Shown: positions 46,330 through 55,307 of the stretch, piece by piece | Layout: every line of letters begins with the position of its first letter | Numbering within the stretch: the first letter of the stretch is position 1 | NCBI GenBank assembly: GCA_002551355.1 | Contig: NTHE01000024.1 | Coordinates: 1-64,000 of the forward strand | Direction: 5' to 3' | Length of the DNA stretch: 64,000 bases | From: Streptomyces sp. man185 | Lineage (GTDB): Bacteria; Actinomycetota; Actinomycetes; Streptomycetales; Streptomycetaceae | Position numbers and translations under genes: made by a program | Notes under the pieces: model-generated | The model's database searches: none | Told to the model about the DNA's origin: nothing | What the model saw: the letters and a program-made list of their open reading frames with translations, nothing else

Positions 46330-47007
46330 ATGACCCGTGTACTGCTCGCCGAGGACGACGCATCCATCTCGGAGCCACTGGCCCGCGCACTGCGTCGGGA
46401 GGGCTACGAGGTCGAGGTCCGCCAGGACGGTCCGACCGCGCTCGACGCCGGACTCCAGGGCGGCATCGACCTGGTCGTCCTCGACCTGGGGCTGCCCGGG
46501 ATGGACGGTCTCGAAGTCGCCCGCAGGCTCCGGGCCGGGGGTCACACCATCCCGATCCTGGTGCTGACGGCCCGCGCCGACGAGGTCGACACGGTCGTCG
46601 GCCTGGACGCGGGCGCCGACGACTACGTCACCAAGCCGTTCCGCCTAGCCGAGCTGCTCGCCCGGGTCCGCGCCCTGCTGCGCCGCGGGGCCTCCGAGCC
46701 CGTCCCGCAGCCCGCCACCCACGGGGTCAGGATCGACGTCGAGTCGCACCGGGCCTGGATGGGCGAGGAGGAACTCCAGCTCACCGCCAAGGAGTTCGAC
46801 CTGCTGCGGGTGCTGGTCCGGGACGCCGGCCGGGTCGTCACCCGCGACCAGCTGATGCGCGAGGTCTGGGACACCACCTGGTGGTCCTCCACCAAGACCC
46901 TCGACATGCACATCTCCTGGCTGCGCAAGAAGCTGGGCGACGACGCCGCCAATCCGCGCTACATCGCCACCGTCCGGGGCGTCGGCTTCCGGTTCGAGAA
47001 GAGCTGA
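46330..47007 (+). CDS. OmpR-family response regulator
   Basis: 225 aa. Receiver domain 1 to about 115: acidic pair Asp9/Asp10, phosphoacceptor Asp52 in LVVLDLGLPGMDG, Thr in ILVLTARADE, Lys in DDYVTKPF. The C-terminal winged helix (LTAKEFDLLRVLVRDAGRVVTRDQLM, then TLDMHISWLRKKLGDD) binds DNA. It is followed by its histidine kinase 58 bases downstream. The stimulus and regulon are unknown. Trp residues in DTTWWSSTKT sit in the usual turn before the recognition helix. It appears leaderless. Confidence 0.95.
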   Translation: MTRVLLAEDDASISEPLARALRREGYEVEVRQDGPTALDAGLQGGIDLVVLDLGLPGMDGLEVARRLRAGGHTIPILVLTARADEVDTVVGLDAGADDYVTKPFRLAELLARVRALLRRGASEPVPQPATHGVRIDVESHRAWMGEEELQLTAKEFDLLRVLVRDAGRVVTRDQLMREVWDTTWWSSTKTLDMHISWLRKKLGDDAANPRYIATVRGVGFRFEKS

Positions 47008-47065
47008 CGTACGAAGCTCCCATGCATCCTGAGAACCGTCCCGGCGGCCCCATGAGGCGGCGGGC

Positions 47066-48331
47066 ATGCGCCGTCGGCTGATCAACTCCACGCTCGCCGT
47101 GGTGCTCGTCGTCATCGCCGTCTTCGGCGTCTCGCTGGTGATCGTGGAGACGCGCACCATCAGCGCCAGCGCCCAGGAGAGCGTCGAGTCAGAGGCGCTG
47201 CGGCTGATCAGCGTGGTCGAGAGCCGGCTGCTGGGCTCGGAGCGGATCAACCCCGGGGTGCTGAGCGAGCAGATCGACCCCAAGCGGTACGCGCTGATCG
47301 AGATCCCCGGGCGCGAGCCCATCGCGGTCGGCGAGCGCCCCGAGGGCAGCGTCCTGCGCGCCACCGAGACCGGGGAGCAGGGCGAGAAGGTCACCGTCGA
47401 GGAGTCCCGCTCGGCCGTCACCCGCGAGGTCGGGCGCACGCTCCTGATCATCGGTGCGGTGGCGCTGCTGGCGATCGTCTCGGCCGTGCTCCTCGCCGTA
47501 CGCCAGGCCAACCGGCTGGCCTCCCCCCTCACCGACCTCGCCGAGACCGCCGAACGCCTCGGCTCCGGGGACCCCCGCCCGCGCCACAAGAGGTACGGGG
47601 TGCCCGAGCTGGACCGGGTCGCCGACGTCCTGGACTCCTCGGCCGAGCGGATCGCCCGGATGCTGACCGCCGAACGCCGCCTCGCCGCCGACGCCTCGCA
47701 CCAGCTCCGTACGCCGCTCACCGCGCTCTCCATGCGGATCGAGGAAATCTCCGTCACCGACGACCCCGAGACGGTCAAGGAGGAGGCGAACATCGCCCTC
47801 ACCCAGGTCGAGCGCCTCACCGACGTCGTCGAGCGGCTCCTGACGAACTCCCGCGACCCGCGCACCGGCTCCGCCGTCGTCTTCGACCTCGACGAGATCG
47901 TCAAACAGCAGATCGAGGAGTGGCGCCCGGCCTACCGCAGTGCCGGCCGCGCGCTGGTCTGCTCCGGAAAGCACGGGCTGCGTGCCGTCGGCACCCCGGG
48001 AGCGGTCGCCCAGGTCCTGGCGGCGCTGATCGAGAACTCCCTCATGCACGGCGGTGGCACGGTCGCCCTGCGCACCCGGGTCACCGGCAACCAGGTGGTC
48101 GTCGAAGTCACCGACGAGGGTCCCGGCGTCCCCGCCGAACTGGGGGCGCGGATCTTCGAGCGGACCATCAGCGGCCGCAACTCCACCGGCATCGGCCTGG
48201 CCGTCGCCCGCGACCTCGCGGAGGCGGACGGCGGTCGCCTGGAGCTGCTCCAGCAGCACCCGGCGGTCTTCGCGCTCTTCCTCAGCCGGGTCCCGGTCGA
48301 CCGCAGGACCCCTGAGCGCCCGGTGCGCTGA
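47066..48331 (+). CDS. Sensor histidine kinase, partner of the upstream regulator
   Basis: 421 aa. Two membrane segments (about 9-28 and 124-146) enclose a sensor domain of about 95 residues outside the cell. A HAMP-like linker (VRQANRLASPLTDLAETAERL) is followed by the HisKA domain with His212 in ADASHQLRTPLTAL, and a HATPase domain with N-box ALIENSLMHGG, DEGPGVPAELGARIFERTISGRN and GIGLAVARDLAEADGG. The sensor region (SERINPGVLSEQIDPKRYALIE) has no recognisable ligand fold. ATG 47066 follows GGCGGCGGGC. It is convergent with the GtrA gene, with a 32-base gap holding a GAGCACGGA direct repeat. Confidence 0.94.
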   Translation: MRRRLINSTLAVVLVVIAVFGVSLVIVETRTISASAQESVESEALRLISVVESRLLGSERINPGVLSEQIDPKRYALIEIPGREPIAVGERPEGSVLRATETGEQGEKVTVEESRSAVTREVGRTLLIIGAVALLAIVSAVLLAVRQANRLASPLTDLAETAERLGSGDPRPRHKRYGVPELDRVADVLDSSAERIARMLTAERRLAADASHQLRTPLTALSMRIEEISVTDDPETVKEEANIALTQVERLTDVVERLLTNSRDPRTGSAVVFDLDEIVKQQIEEWRPAYRSAGRALVCSGKHGLRAVGTPGAVAQVLAALIENSLMHGGGTVALRTRVTGNQVVVEVTDEGPGVPAELGARIFERTISGRNSTGIGLAVARDLAEADGGRLELLQQHPAVFALFLSRVPVDRRTPERPVR

Positions 48332-48363
48332 GCACGGAGCTGAGCACGGAGAGGACGAGGCCC

Positions 48364-48897
48364 TCAGTTCCGTACGGGATCGGGCTCTACGGTCTCCGTC
48401 GACCGCCGCTGTTCCAGAAACCGCTCCGCAGGGCGTGCGGCCTCCTCGGCGGGAGGGGGCTCGGCGGGGAGAGCCTTGAAGACCCACGTCCGGTAGGACC
48501 AGAAGCGGAAGAGGGTCGCGATCCCGATGCCCAGGATCTTGAAGACGTTGCTCTGGACCGGGCTGTTCCATTCGAAGCCGTACGTCGCCAGGTACAGGAC
48601 ACCGTTCTCGATCACCGCGCCCGCCGCGCTGAACAGCAGGAAGAGGGTCAGCTCGCGGGTCCGGCCGGTCTTGTCGCGGTCCCGGTAGGTCCAGTAGCGG
48701 AAGCCCACGTAGTTGCAGAGGATGGCGACGAAGGTCGCCAGCACGCTCGCCCGGACGACCTGGAGGTCGGTGGTGTGCCGGAGCAGGTTGAAGACTGCGA
48801 TGTTGACCAGCAGTCCCACCGCACCGACCGCGCCGAACTTGGCGACCTCCCGGCCCAGCAGATCAAGCCGGGCCCGCAGTGCGCCCCGTTCGCTCAT
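48364..48897 (-). CDS. GtrA-family membrane protein
   Basis: 177 aa with four hydrophobic segments: FGAVGAVGLLVNIAVFNLL, ASVLATFVAILCNYVGFRYW, LTLFLLFSAAGAVIENGVLYL and NVFKILGIGIATLFRFWSY. This is the GtrA pattern, proteins that flip or bind polyprenyl-phosphate-linked sugars for glycosylation of wall polymers or lipids. A short charged N terminus and a longer charged C-terminal tail (about 35 residues with AEPPPAEEAARPAERF) complete it. No glycosyltransferase sits beside it in this window. Confidence 0.85.
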   Translation of the reverse strand: MSERGALRARLDLLGREVAKFGAVGAVGLLVNIAVFNLLRHTTDLQVVRASVLATFVAILCNYVGFRYWTYRDRDKTGRTRELTLFLLFSAAGAVIENGVLYLATYGFEWNSPVQSNVFKILGIGIATLFRFWSYRTWVFKALPAEPPPAEEAARPAERFLEQRRSTETVEPDPVRN

Positions 48898-49050
48898 GGT
48901 GATCGCTCAGTCCGTCCGTTCGATGGCGTCGACGCAACCACGTCAACTCCGCCATGCTAACCAGCCCACCCGTGTGACGCCCGTGAGTCCGCGGGGGCGG
49001 TGGCCATCCGGCCATCCGTACGGCCGTCCGGGAACCACCGGCGTGGCGGA

Positions 49051-49056
49051 TACCCT
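49051..49056 (+). promoter_or_regulatory. -10 hexamer of a probable leaderless purK promoter
   Basis: TACCCT lies six bases before GTG 49063. GGAG lies only two bases before the GTG, too close to act as a ribosome site. A leaderless start is the simplest reading. Confidence 0.5.
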
Positions 49057-49062
49057 GGAGCC

Positions 49063-50214
49063 GTGACGTTCCCGGTAGTCGGCATGGTCGGCGGCGGTCA
49101 GCTCGCCCGCATGACCCACGAGGCGGGTATCCCCCTCGGCCTGAAATTCAAGCTGCTCAGTGACACTCCCCAGGACTCGGCGGCCCAGGTGGTGAGCGAG
49201 GTCGTCATCGGCGACTATCGCGACCTGGACACGCTGCGCGCCTTCGCGCAGGGCTGCGACGTGATCACCTTCGATCACGAGCATGTCCCGACCGAGCATC
49301 TGCGGGCCCTGGAAGCGGACGGCATCCCCGTGCGCCCCGGCCCCGATGCCCTGGTGCACGCCCAGGACAAGGGGGTGATGCGCGCCAGGCTCACGGAGAT
49401 CGGCGCCCCCTGCCCCCGCAACCGCATCGTGAGCGACCCGGCGGACGCCGCCGCGTTCGCCGAGGAGGTCGGGGGCTTCCCCGTCATCCTCAAGACCGTG
49501 CGCGGCGGGTACGACGGCAAGGGCGTGTGGGTGGTCCGCTCGGAGGCGGACGCCGCCGACCCGTTCCGCGCCGGGGTCCCGGTCCTCGCGGAGGAGAAGG
49601 TCGACTTCGTACGGGAGCTGGCGGCCAACATCGTCCGCTCGCCGCACGGCCAGGCCGTCGCCTACCCGGTCGTCGAGTCCGTCCAGGTCGACGGCGTCTG
49701 CGACACGGTGATCGCCCCCGCCCCCGAGCTGGACGAGGCGCTGGCCGGCGAGGCTCAGCAGCTCGCGCTGCGCATCGCCGCCGAGCTGGACGTCGTCGGA
49801 CACCTCGCGGTCGAGCTGTTCGAGACGCGTGGACCCGACGGGAAGCCCGGCATCCTGGTCAACGAGCTGGCGATGCGCCCGCACAACTCCGGCCACTGGA
49901 CCCAGGACGGCGCGATCACCTCGCAGTTCGCCAACCACGTACGGGCGGTCCTCGACCTCCCGCTCGGCGACCCGCGCCCGCGAGCCCCCTGGACGGTCAT
50001 GTGCAACGTCCTGGGCGGCGACTACCCGGACATGTACCAGGCGTACCTGCACTGCATGGCCCGCGACCCGCAGCTCAAGATCCACATGTACGGCAAGGAC
50101 GTGAAGCCCGGCCGCAAGGTCGGACACGTCAACACCTACGGCGACGATCTGGCGGACGTGCGGGAGCGCGCCCGGCACGCGGCCGACTACCTGCGAGGAA
50201 CGATCACCGAATGA
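49063..50214 (+). CDS. purK: N5-carboxyaminoimidazole ribonucleotide synthase
   Basis: 383 aa, ATP-grasp. It makes N5-CAIR from aminoimidazole ribonucleotide, bicarbonate and ATP in purine synthesis. The N terminus has [17 protein letters not shown]; the ATP-grasp core has [33 protein letters not shown] and the metal site [28 protein letters not shown]. The start is GTG 49063, with a -10 hexamer placed for a leaderless mRNA. Its TGA overlaps the ATG of purE, so the two consecutive pathway enzymes are co-translated. Confidence 0.96.
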   Translation: MTFPVVGMVGGGQLARMTHEAGIPLGLKFKLLSDTPQDSAAQVVSEVVIGDYRDLDTLRAFAQGCDVITFDHEHVPTEHLRALEADGIPVRPGPDALVHAQDKGVMRARLTEIGAPCPRNRIVSDPADAAAFAEEVGGFPVILKTVRGGYDGKGVWVVRSEADAADPFRAGVPVLAEEKVDFVRELAANIVRSPHGQAVAYPVVESVQVDGVCDTVIAPAPELDEALAGEAQQLALRIAAELDVVGHLAVELFETRGPDGKPGILVNELAMRPHNSGHWTQDGAITSQFANHVRAVLDLPLGDPRPRAPWTVMCNVLGGDYPDMYQAYLHCMARDPQLKIHMYGKDVKPGRKVGHVNTYGDDLADVRERARHAADYLRGTITE

Positions 50215-50750
50215 CTTCCCCCTCCGCCCCGGCGCCCGTGATCGGCATCGTGATGGGCTCGGACTCCGACTGGCCCGTCATGGAGGCCGCCGCCAAGGCG
50301 CTGGACGAGTTCGAGATCCCGTACGAGGTCGACGTCGTCTCCGCCCACCGTATGCCGCGCGAGATGATCGCGTACGGCGAGGAGGCCGCGGGCCGTGGCC
50401 TGAAGGCGATCATCGCGGGCGCGGGCGGGGCGGCCCACCTGCCCGGGATGCTGGCCTCGGTCACCCCGCTGCCGGTCATCGGCGTGCCGGTGCCGCTGAA
50501 GTACCTCGACGGCATGGACAGCCTGCTCTCCATCGTCCAGATGCCCGCCGGGGTGCCCGTCGCCACGGTCTCCGTCGGCGGAGCGCGCAACGCGGGCCTG
50601 CTCGCCGCCCGCATTCTGGCCACGCAGGATCCCGCGCTCCAGGACCGGATGCGGGAGTTCCAGCAGGAGCTGAACGACCAGGCCACGGAGAAGGGCAAAC
50701 GCCTGCGCTCCAAGGTCCAGGGCTCCGACTCCTTCGGCTTCGGAAAGTAG
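50211..50750 (+). CDS. purE: N5-CAIR mutase
   Basis: 179 aa, class I PurE. It moves the carboxyl group of N5-CAIR to carbon 4, giving CAIR. Landmarks: [15 protein letters not shown] (phosphate site), [11 protein letters not shown] with catalytic His, and [14 protein letters not shown], ending [20 protein letters not shown]. It is a cytoplasmic octamer in known relatives. ATG 50211 overlaps the purK stop (ATGA). Ten bases separate it from the dipeptidase gene, which is probably in the same transcript. Confidence 0.97.
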   Translation: MTSPSAPAPVIGIVMGSDSDWPVMEAAAKALDEFEIPYEVDVVSAHRMPREMIAYGEEAAGRGLKAIIAGAGGAAHLPGMLASVTPLPVIGVPVPLKYLDGMDSLLSIVQMPAGVPVATVSVGGARNAGLLAARILATQDPALQDRMREFQQELNDQATEKGKRLRSKVQGSDSFGFGK

Positions 50751-50760
50751 GGACCGGCAG

Positions 50761-51957
50761 ATGGACTACGTGCAGCGCGCCCGCGAGCTCCTCGCCGCCC
50801 ACCCCGTCGTCGACGGCCACAACGACCTTCCCTGGGCCCTGCGTGAACAGGTCGGCTACGACCTCGACGCCCGGGACATCGCCGCCGACCAGCGCGGCCT
50901 GCTCCATACCGACCTGAACCGGCTGCGGGCCGGCGGGGTCGGCGGCCAGTTCTGGTCCGTGTACGTCCGCACCGACCTGACCGGCGACGCGGCCGTCAGC
51001 GCCACCCTGGAGCAGATCGACGTCGTCGGCGAGCTGATCGCCCGCTACCCGACGCACCTGCGCCGTGCGCTCACCGCCGACGACCTGGAGAAGGCCCGCG
51101 CCGAGGGCCGGATCGCCTCCCTGATGGGCGCCGAGGGCGGCCACTCCATCAACAACTCGCTGGGCACCCTGCGCGCCCTGTACGACCTGGGCGTCCGCTA
51201 CATGACGCTCACCCACAACGACAACATCGACTGGGCCGACAGCGCCACGGACCTGCCGCGCCTCGGCGGCCTCTCCGCCTTCGGCCACGAGGTCGTCCGC
51301 GAGATGAACCGCGTCGGCATGCTGGTCGACCTCAGTCACGTCGCCGACGGCGTCATGCGCGACGCCATCGCCACCAGCACCGCGCCGGTGATCTTCTCGC
51401 ACTCCTCGTCCCGCGCCGTCTGCGACCACCCGCGCAACATCCCCGACGACGTGCTCGCGGCCCTCCCGGCCAACGGCGGCGTCGCGATGGCGACCTTCGT
51501 CCCGAAGTTCGTGCTGCCCGAGGCCGTCGCCTGGACCCTGGCCGCCGACCGCAACATGCGCGAGCACGGCCTGCACCACCTCGACACCACCCCGGTCGCG
51601 ATGCGCATCCACGAGGACTTCGAGGCGGCCCACCCGCGCCCCGAGGCCACCGCTTCGACCATTGCGGACCACCTCGACCACATGCGCGCGGTCGCGGGCG
51701 TCGACCACATCGGCATCGGCGGCGACTACGACGGCACGGCGTTCACCCCGCGCGGCCTGGAGGACGTCTCCGGCTACCCGAACCTGATCGCCGAGCTCCT
51801 GCGGCGTCACTGGTCCGAGGGCGACCTCGCCAAGCTGACCTGGCAGAACTCCGTACGGGTGCTGCGCGACGCGGAAGCCGTCGCCCGCGACGAGCAGAGC
51901 ACGCGCGGCCCGTCCCACGCGACGATCGCCGAGCTGGACGGGCAGCGGCTGCGCTGA
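50761..51957 (+). CDS. Membrane dipeptidase-like (M19) zinc peptidase
   Basis: 398 aa. Peptidase M19 ligands are present: HxD in [12 protein letters not shown], bridging Glu in [11 protein letters not shown], His in [11 protein letters not shown] and the substrate loop [15 protein letters not shown], ending with GIGGDYDG (Asp). No signal peptide is present, so it is a cytoplasmic form, unlike mammalian renal dipeptidase. It cleaves dipeptides, including some with D-residues, or related amides. It follows purE by ten bases and is probably co-transcribed with purKE; the metabolic reason is not obvious. Confidence 0.92.
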   Translation: MDYVQRARELLAAHPVVDGHNDLPWALREQVGYDLDARDIAADQRGLLHTDLNRLRAGGVGGQFWSVYVRTDLTGDAAVSATLEQIDVVGELIARYPTHLRRALTADDLEKARAEGRIASLMGAEGGHSINNSLGTLRALYDLGVRYMTLTHNDNIDWADSATDLPRLGGLSAFGHEVVREMNRVGMLVDLSHVADGVMRDAIATSTAPVIFSHSSSRAVCDHPRNIPDDVLAALPANGGVAMATFVPKFVLPEAVAWTLAADRNMREHGLHHLDTTPVAMRIHEDFEAAHPRPEATASTIADHLDHMRAVAGVDHIGIGGDYDGTAFTPRGLEDVSGYPNLIAELLRRHWSEGDLAKLTWQNSVRVLRDAEAVARDEQSTRGPSHATIAELDGQRLR

Positions 51958-52069
51958 CACGCCCCAGCCCTCTGACGACACGGAAGATTCGGGCAATCAT
52001 CCCCATATCCGGTGCAACCTCGTGTTAGGGATAGCGGGCAGGAATCCCCTCAACAGGAGGTACGCAACG

Positions 52070-52396
52070 ATGCGCACGAATCTTCTCCGCGTCACGACCG
52101 CGCTCGGTGCCGCGGCCGTGCTGGCCGTCTGCGGCGCGGGCGTGGCCAACGCCGACGGTGTGGGCAACGCGGGCATCGGGAACAAGGGCGTCGGCAACGC
52201 GGGCATCGCGAACATGGGCGTGGGCAACGCGGGCGGCTTCAACGGTGGCTTCGGCAACGCCGGCCTCGGCAACTGGGGCTGGGGCAACGCCGGTATCGGC
52301 AACACGGGCCTCGGCAGCCACGGCCTCGGCAACTCGGGCCTCGGCAGCTCCGGCATCGGCAACACCGGCGTGGGCAGCTCCGGCATCGGCAACTGA
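52070..52396 (+). CDS. Secreted Gly-Asn pentapeptide-repeat protein
   Basis: 108 aa. A signal peptide (about 1-28, LLRVTTALGAAAVLAVCGAG, then VANADG) is followed by about 15 tandem five-residue units of the form (V/I/L/F)GN(A/T/K/S)G; later units replace Asn by Ser (LGSHG, LGSSG). The mature 80 residues consist of little else. The pattern is akin to the GxGNxG repeats of mycobacterial PPE-MPTR proteins (pentapeptide_2 type), which fold as beta-helices or form polymers. It is distinct from chaplins and rodlins. ATG 52070 follows CAGGAGG by six to seven bases. A hairpin terminator follows. Confidence 0.8.
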   Translation: MRTNLLRVTTALGAAAVLAVCGAGVANADGVGNAGIGNKGVGNAGIANMGVGNAGGFNGGFGNAGLGNWGWGNAGIGNTGLGSHGLGNSGLGSSGIGNTGVGSSGIGN

Positions 52397-52435
52397 ACCG
52401 CCTCGCGCGCCCGGCCGACACCGGGCAGGCACCCC

Positions 52436-52470
52436 CGGGCCGGCCGCCCGCTCCACCAGCGGCCGGCCCG
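52436..52470 (+). terminator. Terminator after the Gly-Asn repeat gene
   Basis: CGGGCCGGCCGC (52436-52447) pairs perfectly with GCGGCCGGCCCG (52459-52470); the loop is 11 bases. It is placed between convergent genes. Confidence 0.7.
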
Positions 52471-52507
52471 AGTGCGTGGGGCCGGGGTGGTCGACGCCGT
52501 AGCGCCC

Positions 52508-53695
52508 TCAGGGGCTGTCCGCCGTCCCCGCGAACGGTCCCCCCGGACCGAAGGCGAACGCCCCGAAGCGCTCGCCCATGCGGCGGTGGGCGGCGGCGTC
52601 CGGGTGCAGCCGGTCGGGCAGCGGCAGTTCGGCGTGATCGGCCTCGCCATAGAGGGTCAGGCCGTCCAGGTGGAAGAGATACGGGTCCGACGCCGCCCGC
52701 TCCGCCACGATCCGGGCCAGCTCCTCCCGCACCACCCGCAGCGTCAGCCTCCCGCGGGCCGCGTCGGCGGGGTCGCCCAGGGCCGTGAACCCGACCTGCC
52801 CGTCGGAGACGTCCGGGGCGGCGGGCCCGGGGGTGTCCTCCTGCACGGGGCAGAGGATGGGCGAGACGACGAGCAGCGGCGCGGTGGGGTGCCCGTCGCG
52901 GACGGTGTCGAGGAACCCGTGCACGGCCGGTCCGAAGTCGCTCAGCCCCATCGCATCGCGGTTGACGAGGTTGATGCCGATCTTGACGCTGATCAGGTCG
53001 GCGGGGGTGTCCCGCAGGGCGCACGCGGTGAACGGGTCGAGGAGCGCGCTGCCCGCCAGCGAGACGTTGACCAGCTCCACGCCCCCCACCGCGGCGGCCA
53101 CGGCGGGCCAGGCCGTGGCGGAGCTGTCGGCCGCCGAGCCCTGACTGATGGAGCTGCCGTGGTGCAGCCAGACCCGCCGCCCGCCCGGCTCCAGGGCCGC
53201 CACGGGCGCGTCGGTGCGCAGCGCGATCAGCTCGGTGGTCTCGGTGTACGGCAGCCAGATCTCGACGTCCTTGGCCTCGCCGGGCAGCCCGGCGAAGCGG
53301 ACGGACCCGACGCTGCCGGGGAACAGCTCGCGTGACCCGTCGGACAGGTCGACCATCAGCACGTTGCCGCCGCTCGCCGTGGCCCGGCCGGCCGGCTTCC
53401 CGTCGACGTGCAGGTCGTACGCGCCGTCGGGGCGGGACGGGACGCCCCGGTGGGCCATCACCGTGCGCAGGACGTCCAGCTCCACGGCGGTGGCCCGGGT
53501 GCGGAAGACCACACGGACGCCCGAGGGCTGCGACTCGGCCTGGGTCACCTGCTCGTCGCCGCCGGACCGGGCGCGGGCCGGGGCGGGCAGCCGGTGGGGG
53601 AGGAGGCCGCCGCGCTCGGTGCGCTCCAGTTCCAGCGCGCCGCGCAGGAGGTCGTCGGTGAGGGGGGTGGTGATCCAGCCGCGCGAGTGGTCCAT
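52508..53695 (-). CDS. SGNH/GDSL-type hydrolase with N-terminal beta domain
   Basis: 395 aa. The first 180 residues form a jelly-roll-like N-terminal domain (VRVVFRTRATAVELDVLRTV, YDLHVDGKPAG) as in carbohydrate-active SGNH esterases. The SGNH domain starts with WLHHGSSISQGS (Ser), then ISVKIGINLVNRD (Asn) and LPDRLHPDAAAHRRMGERF (Asp/His). No signal peptide is seen, so a cytoplasmic esterase or a deacetylase of sugars is likely. ATG 53695 has only a weak ribosome site. It is the second, unrelated SGNH gene in the window after the one at 22712. Confidence 0.82.
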   Translation of the reverse strand: MDHSRGWITTPLTDDLLRGALELERTERGGLLPHRLPAPARARSGGDEQVTQAESQPSGVRVVFRTRATAVELDVLRTVMAHRGVPSRPDGAYDLHVDGKPAGRATASGGNVLMVDLSDGSRELFPGSVGSVRFAGLPGEAKDVEIWLPYTETTELIALRTDAPVAALEPGGRRVWLHHGSSISQGSAADSSATAWPAVAAAVGGVELVNVSLAGSALLDPFTACALRDTPADLISVKIGINLVNRDAMGLSDFGPAVHGFLDTVRDGHPTAPLLVVSPILCPVQEDTPGPAAPDVSDGQVGFTALGDPADAARGRLTLRVVREELARIVAERAASDPYLFHLDGLTLYGEADHAELPLPDRLHPDAAAHRRMGERFGAFAFGPGGPFAGTADSP

Positions 53696-53756
53696 GGACT
53701 CAGCCTGTCCACGGGACGCGGGGCGAAGCGGGACGACGGCAGTCTGACGACAGACC

Positions 53757-55100
53757 CTAGGCCTTCGGGCGGCCCATCGCCCGGTAGGTCCAGCCGGCCT
53801 CGCGCCAGACCGCGCTGTCCAGGGCGTTGCGCCCGTCCAGGATGATCCGGCGGGAGACGGCCTCACCCAGCTCGGCCGGGTCCAGCTCGCGGAACTCGCG
53901 CCACTCCGTCAGGTGCAGCACCACATCCGCGCCGCGCACCGCCTCCAGCGCGGAGTCGGCGTAACCGAGGGTCGGGAACAGCCGTCGGGCGTTGTCCATC
54001 CCCTTCGGGTCGAACACGGTCACCTGGCCGCCCTGGAGGTGGATCTGCCCGGCGACGTTGAGCGCGGGGGAGTCGCGTACGTCGTCGGAGTCGGGCTTGA
54101 ACGCGGCGCCGAGCACTGCCACCCGCTTGCCGAGGAAGGAGTCGCCGCCCACGGCCTCGCGGGCCAGCTCGACCATGTGGCCGCGGCGGCGCATGTTGAT
54201 GGAGTCGACCTCGCGGAGGAAGGTGAGGGCCTGGTCCGCGCCCAGCTCGCCGGCGCGGGCCATGAAGGCGCGGATGTCCTTGGGCAGGCAGCCGCCGCCG
54301 AAGCCGATCCCGGCCCGCAGGAACTTCTTCCCGATGCGCTCGTCGTGCCCGATGGCCTCCGCGAGCTTCACGACGTCCCCGTCGGCGGCCTCGCAGACCT
54401 CGGCCATCGCGTTGATGAAGGAGATCTTGGTGGCGAGGAAGGAGTTGGCGGAGGTCTTCACCAGCTCGGCGGTCGGGAAGTCGGTCACGACGAACGGCGA
54501 GCCCTCGGCCACCGGCACGGCGTACACCTCGCGCAGCAGCTTCTCGGCGTTCTCGCTGGTGACGCCGACGACGATCCGGTCGGGGTGCAGGGTGTCCTTG
54601 ACGGCGAAGCCCTCGCGGAGGAACTCCGGGTTCCAGGCCAGCTCGGCGTCCGCCCCCGCCGGAGCCAGCTCGGCGAGCCGGTCCGCGAGCCGGGCGGCGG
54701 AGCCCACGGGGACGGTCGACTTGCCGACGACCAGGGCGGGCCGGGTCAGATGGGGGGCCAGCGACTCGAAGGCGCTGTCCACATAGCTCATGTCACAGGC
54801 GTACTCGCCGTGCTTCTGCGGAGTGTTCACACAGACGAAGTGGACGTCGCCGAACTCCGCGATCTCCTCCCAGGAGGTGGTGAAGCGCAGCCGCCCGGTG
54901 GACCCTTCGATGCCCGCTACATGCCGCTGAAGCATCTCCTCGAGCCCCGGCTCGTACATCGGCACGCGCCCGCTGGACAACAGCTCGATCTTCTCCGGCA
55001 CCACGTCCAGCCCCAGGACCTCGAAGCCCAGCTCGGCCATGGCCGCGGCATGGGTGGCGCCGAGGTAGCCGGTGCCGATCACAGTGATCCTGAGGGCCAT
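53757..55100 (-). CDS. UDP-glucose 6-dehydrogenase
   Basis: 447 aa. It oxidises UDP-glucose to UDP-glucuronate with two NAD+, supplying uronic acid for wall or capsule glycans. Landmarks: N-terminal Rossmann ITVIGTGYLGATHAAAMAE, KSTVPVGSA, SFLATKISFINAMAEVCEA and the catalytic Cys in GFGGGCLPKDIRAF (about residue 265), then a C-terminal UDP-binding domain with AFKPDSDDVRDSPALN. ATG 55100 follows AGGAG by six bases. It is divergent from the acyl-CoA dehydrogenase. Confidence 0.96.
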   Translation of the reverse strand: MALRITVIGTGYLGATHAAAMAELGFEVLGLDVVPEKIELLSSGRVPMYEPGLEEMLQRHVAGIEGSTGRLRFTTSWEEIAEFGDVHFVCVNTPQKHGEYACDMSYVDSAFESLAPHLTRPALVVGKSTVPVGSAARLADRLAELAPAGADAELAWNPEFLREGFAVKDTLHPDRIVVGVTSENAEKLLREVYAVPVAEGSPFVVTDFPTAELVKTSANSFLATKISFINAMAEVCEAADGDVVKLAEAIGHDERIGKKFLRAGIGFGGGCLPKDIRAFMARAGELGADQALTFLREVDSINMRRRGHMVELAREAVGGDSFLGKRVAVLGAAFKPDSDDVRDSPALNVAGQIHLQGGQVTVFDPKGMDNARRLFPTLGYADSALEAVRGADVVLHLTEWREFRELDPAELGEAVSRRIILDGRNALDSAVWREAGWTYRAMGRPKA

Positions 55101-55260
55101 GGAGTGCTCCTGGGAGGTACGGACGAACGTGCGGACCGAGCATAGTCGGGGACCCGGAGGCCGACATTCACCGCTCCATCTGCCTGGTATGGCCGCTATG
55201 TTCCACCCCTGTCGGCAAGCTCACGTGCGCCGCACGTATGCCGCCGGGCGTGCGGCGCAC

Positions 55261-55285
55261 TAAAATTGGGTTACTTAACGGTAGT
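55261..55285 (+). promoter_or_regulatory. Candidate promoter/operator of the acyl-CoA dehydrogenase
   Basis: TAAAAT (55261-55266) is a good -10, followed by the AT-rich stretch TTACTTAACGGTAGTTAG (55271-55288), which overlaps the presumed start region and stands out from the GC-rich surroundings. Such a site fits a repressor operator. No clear -35 is visible. Confidence 0.4.
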
Positions 55286-55307
55286 TAGCATCTGGGGAGT
55301 GAGCGTC

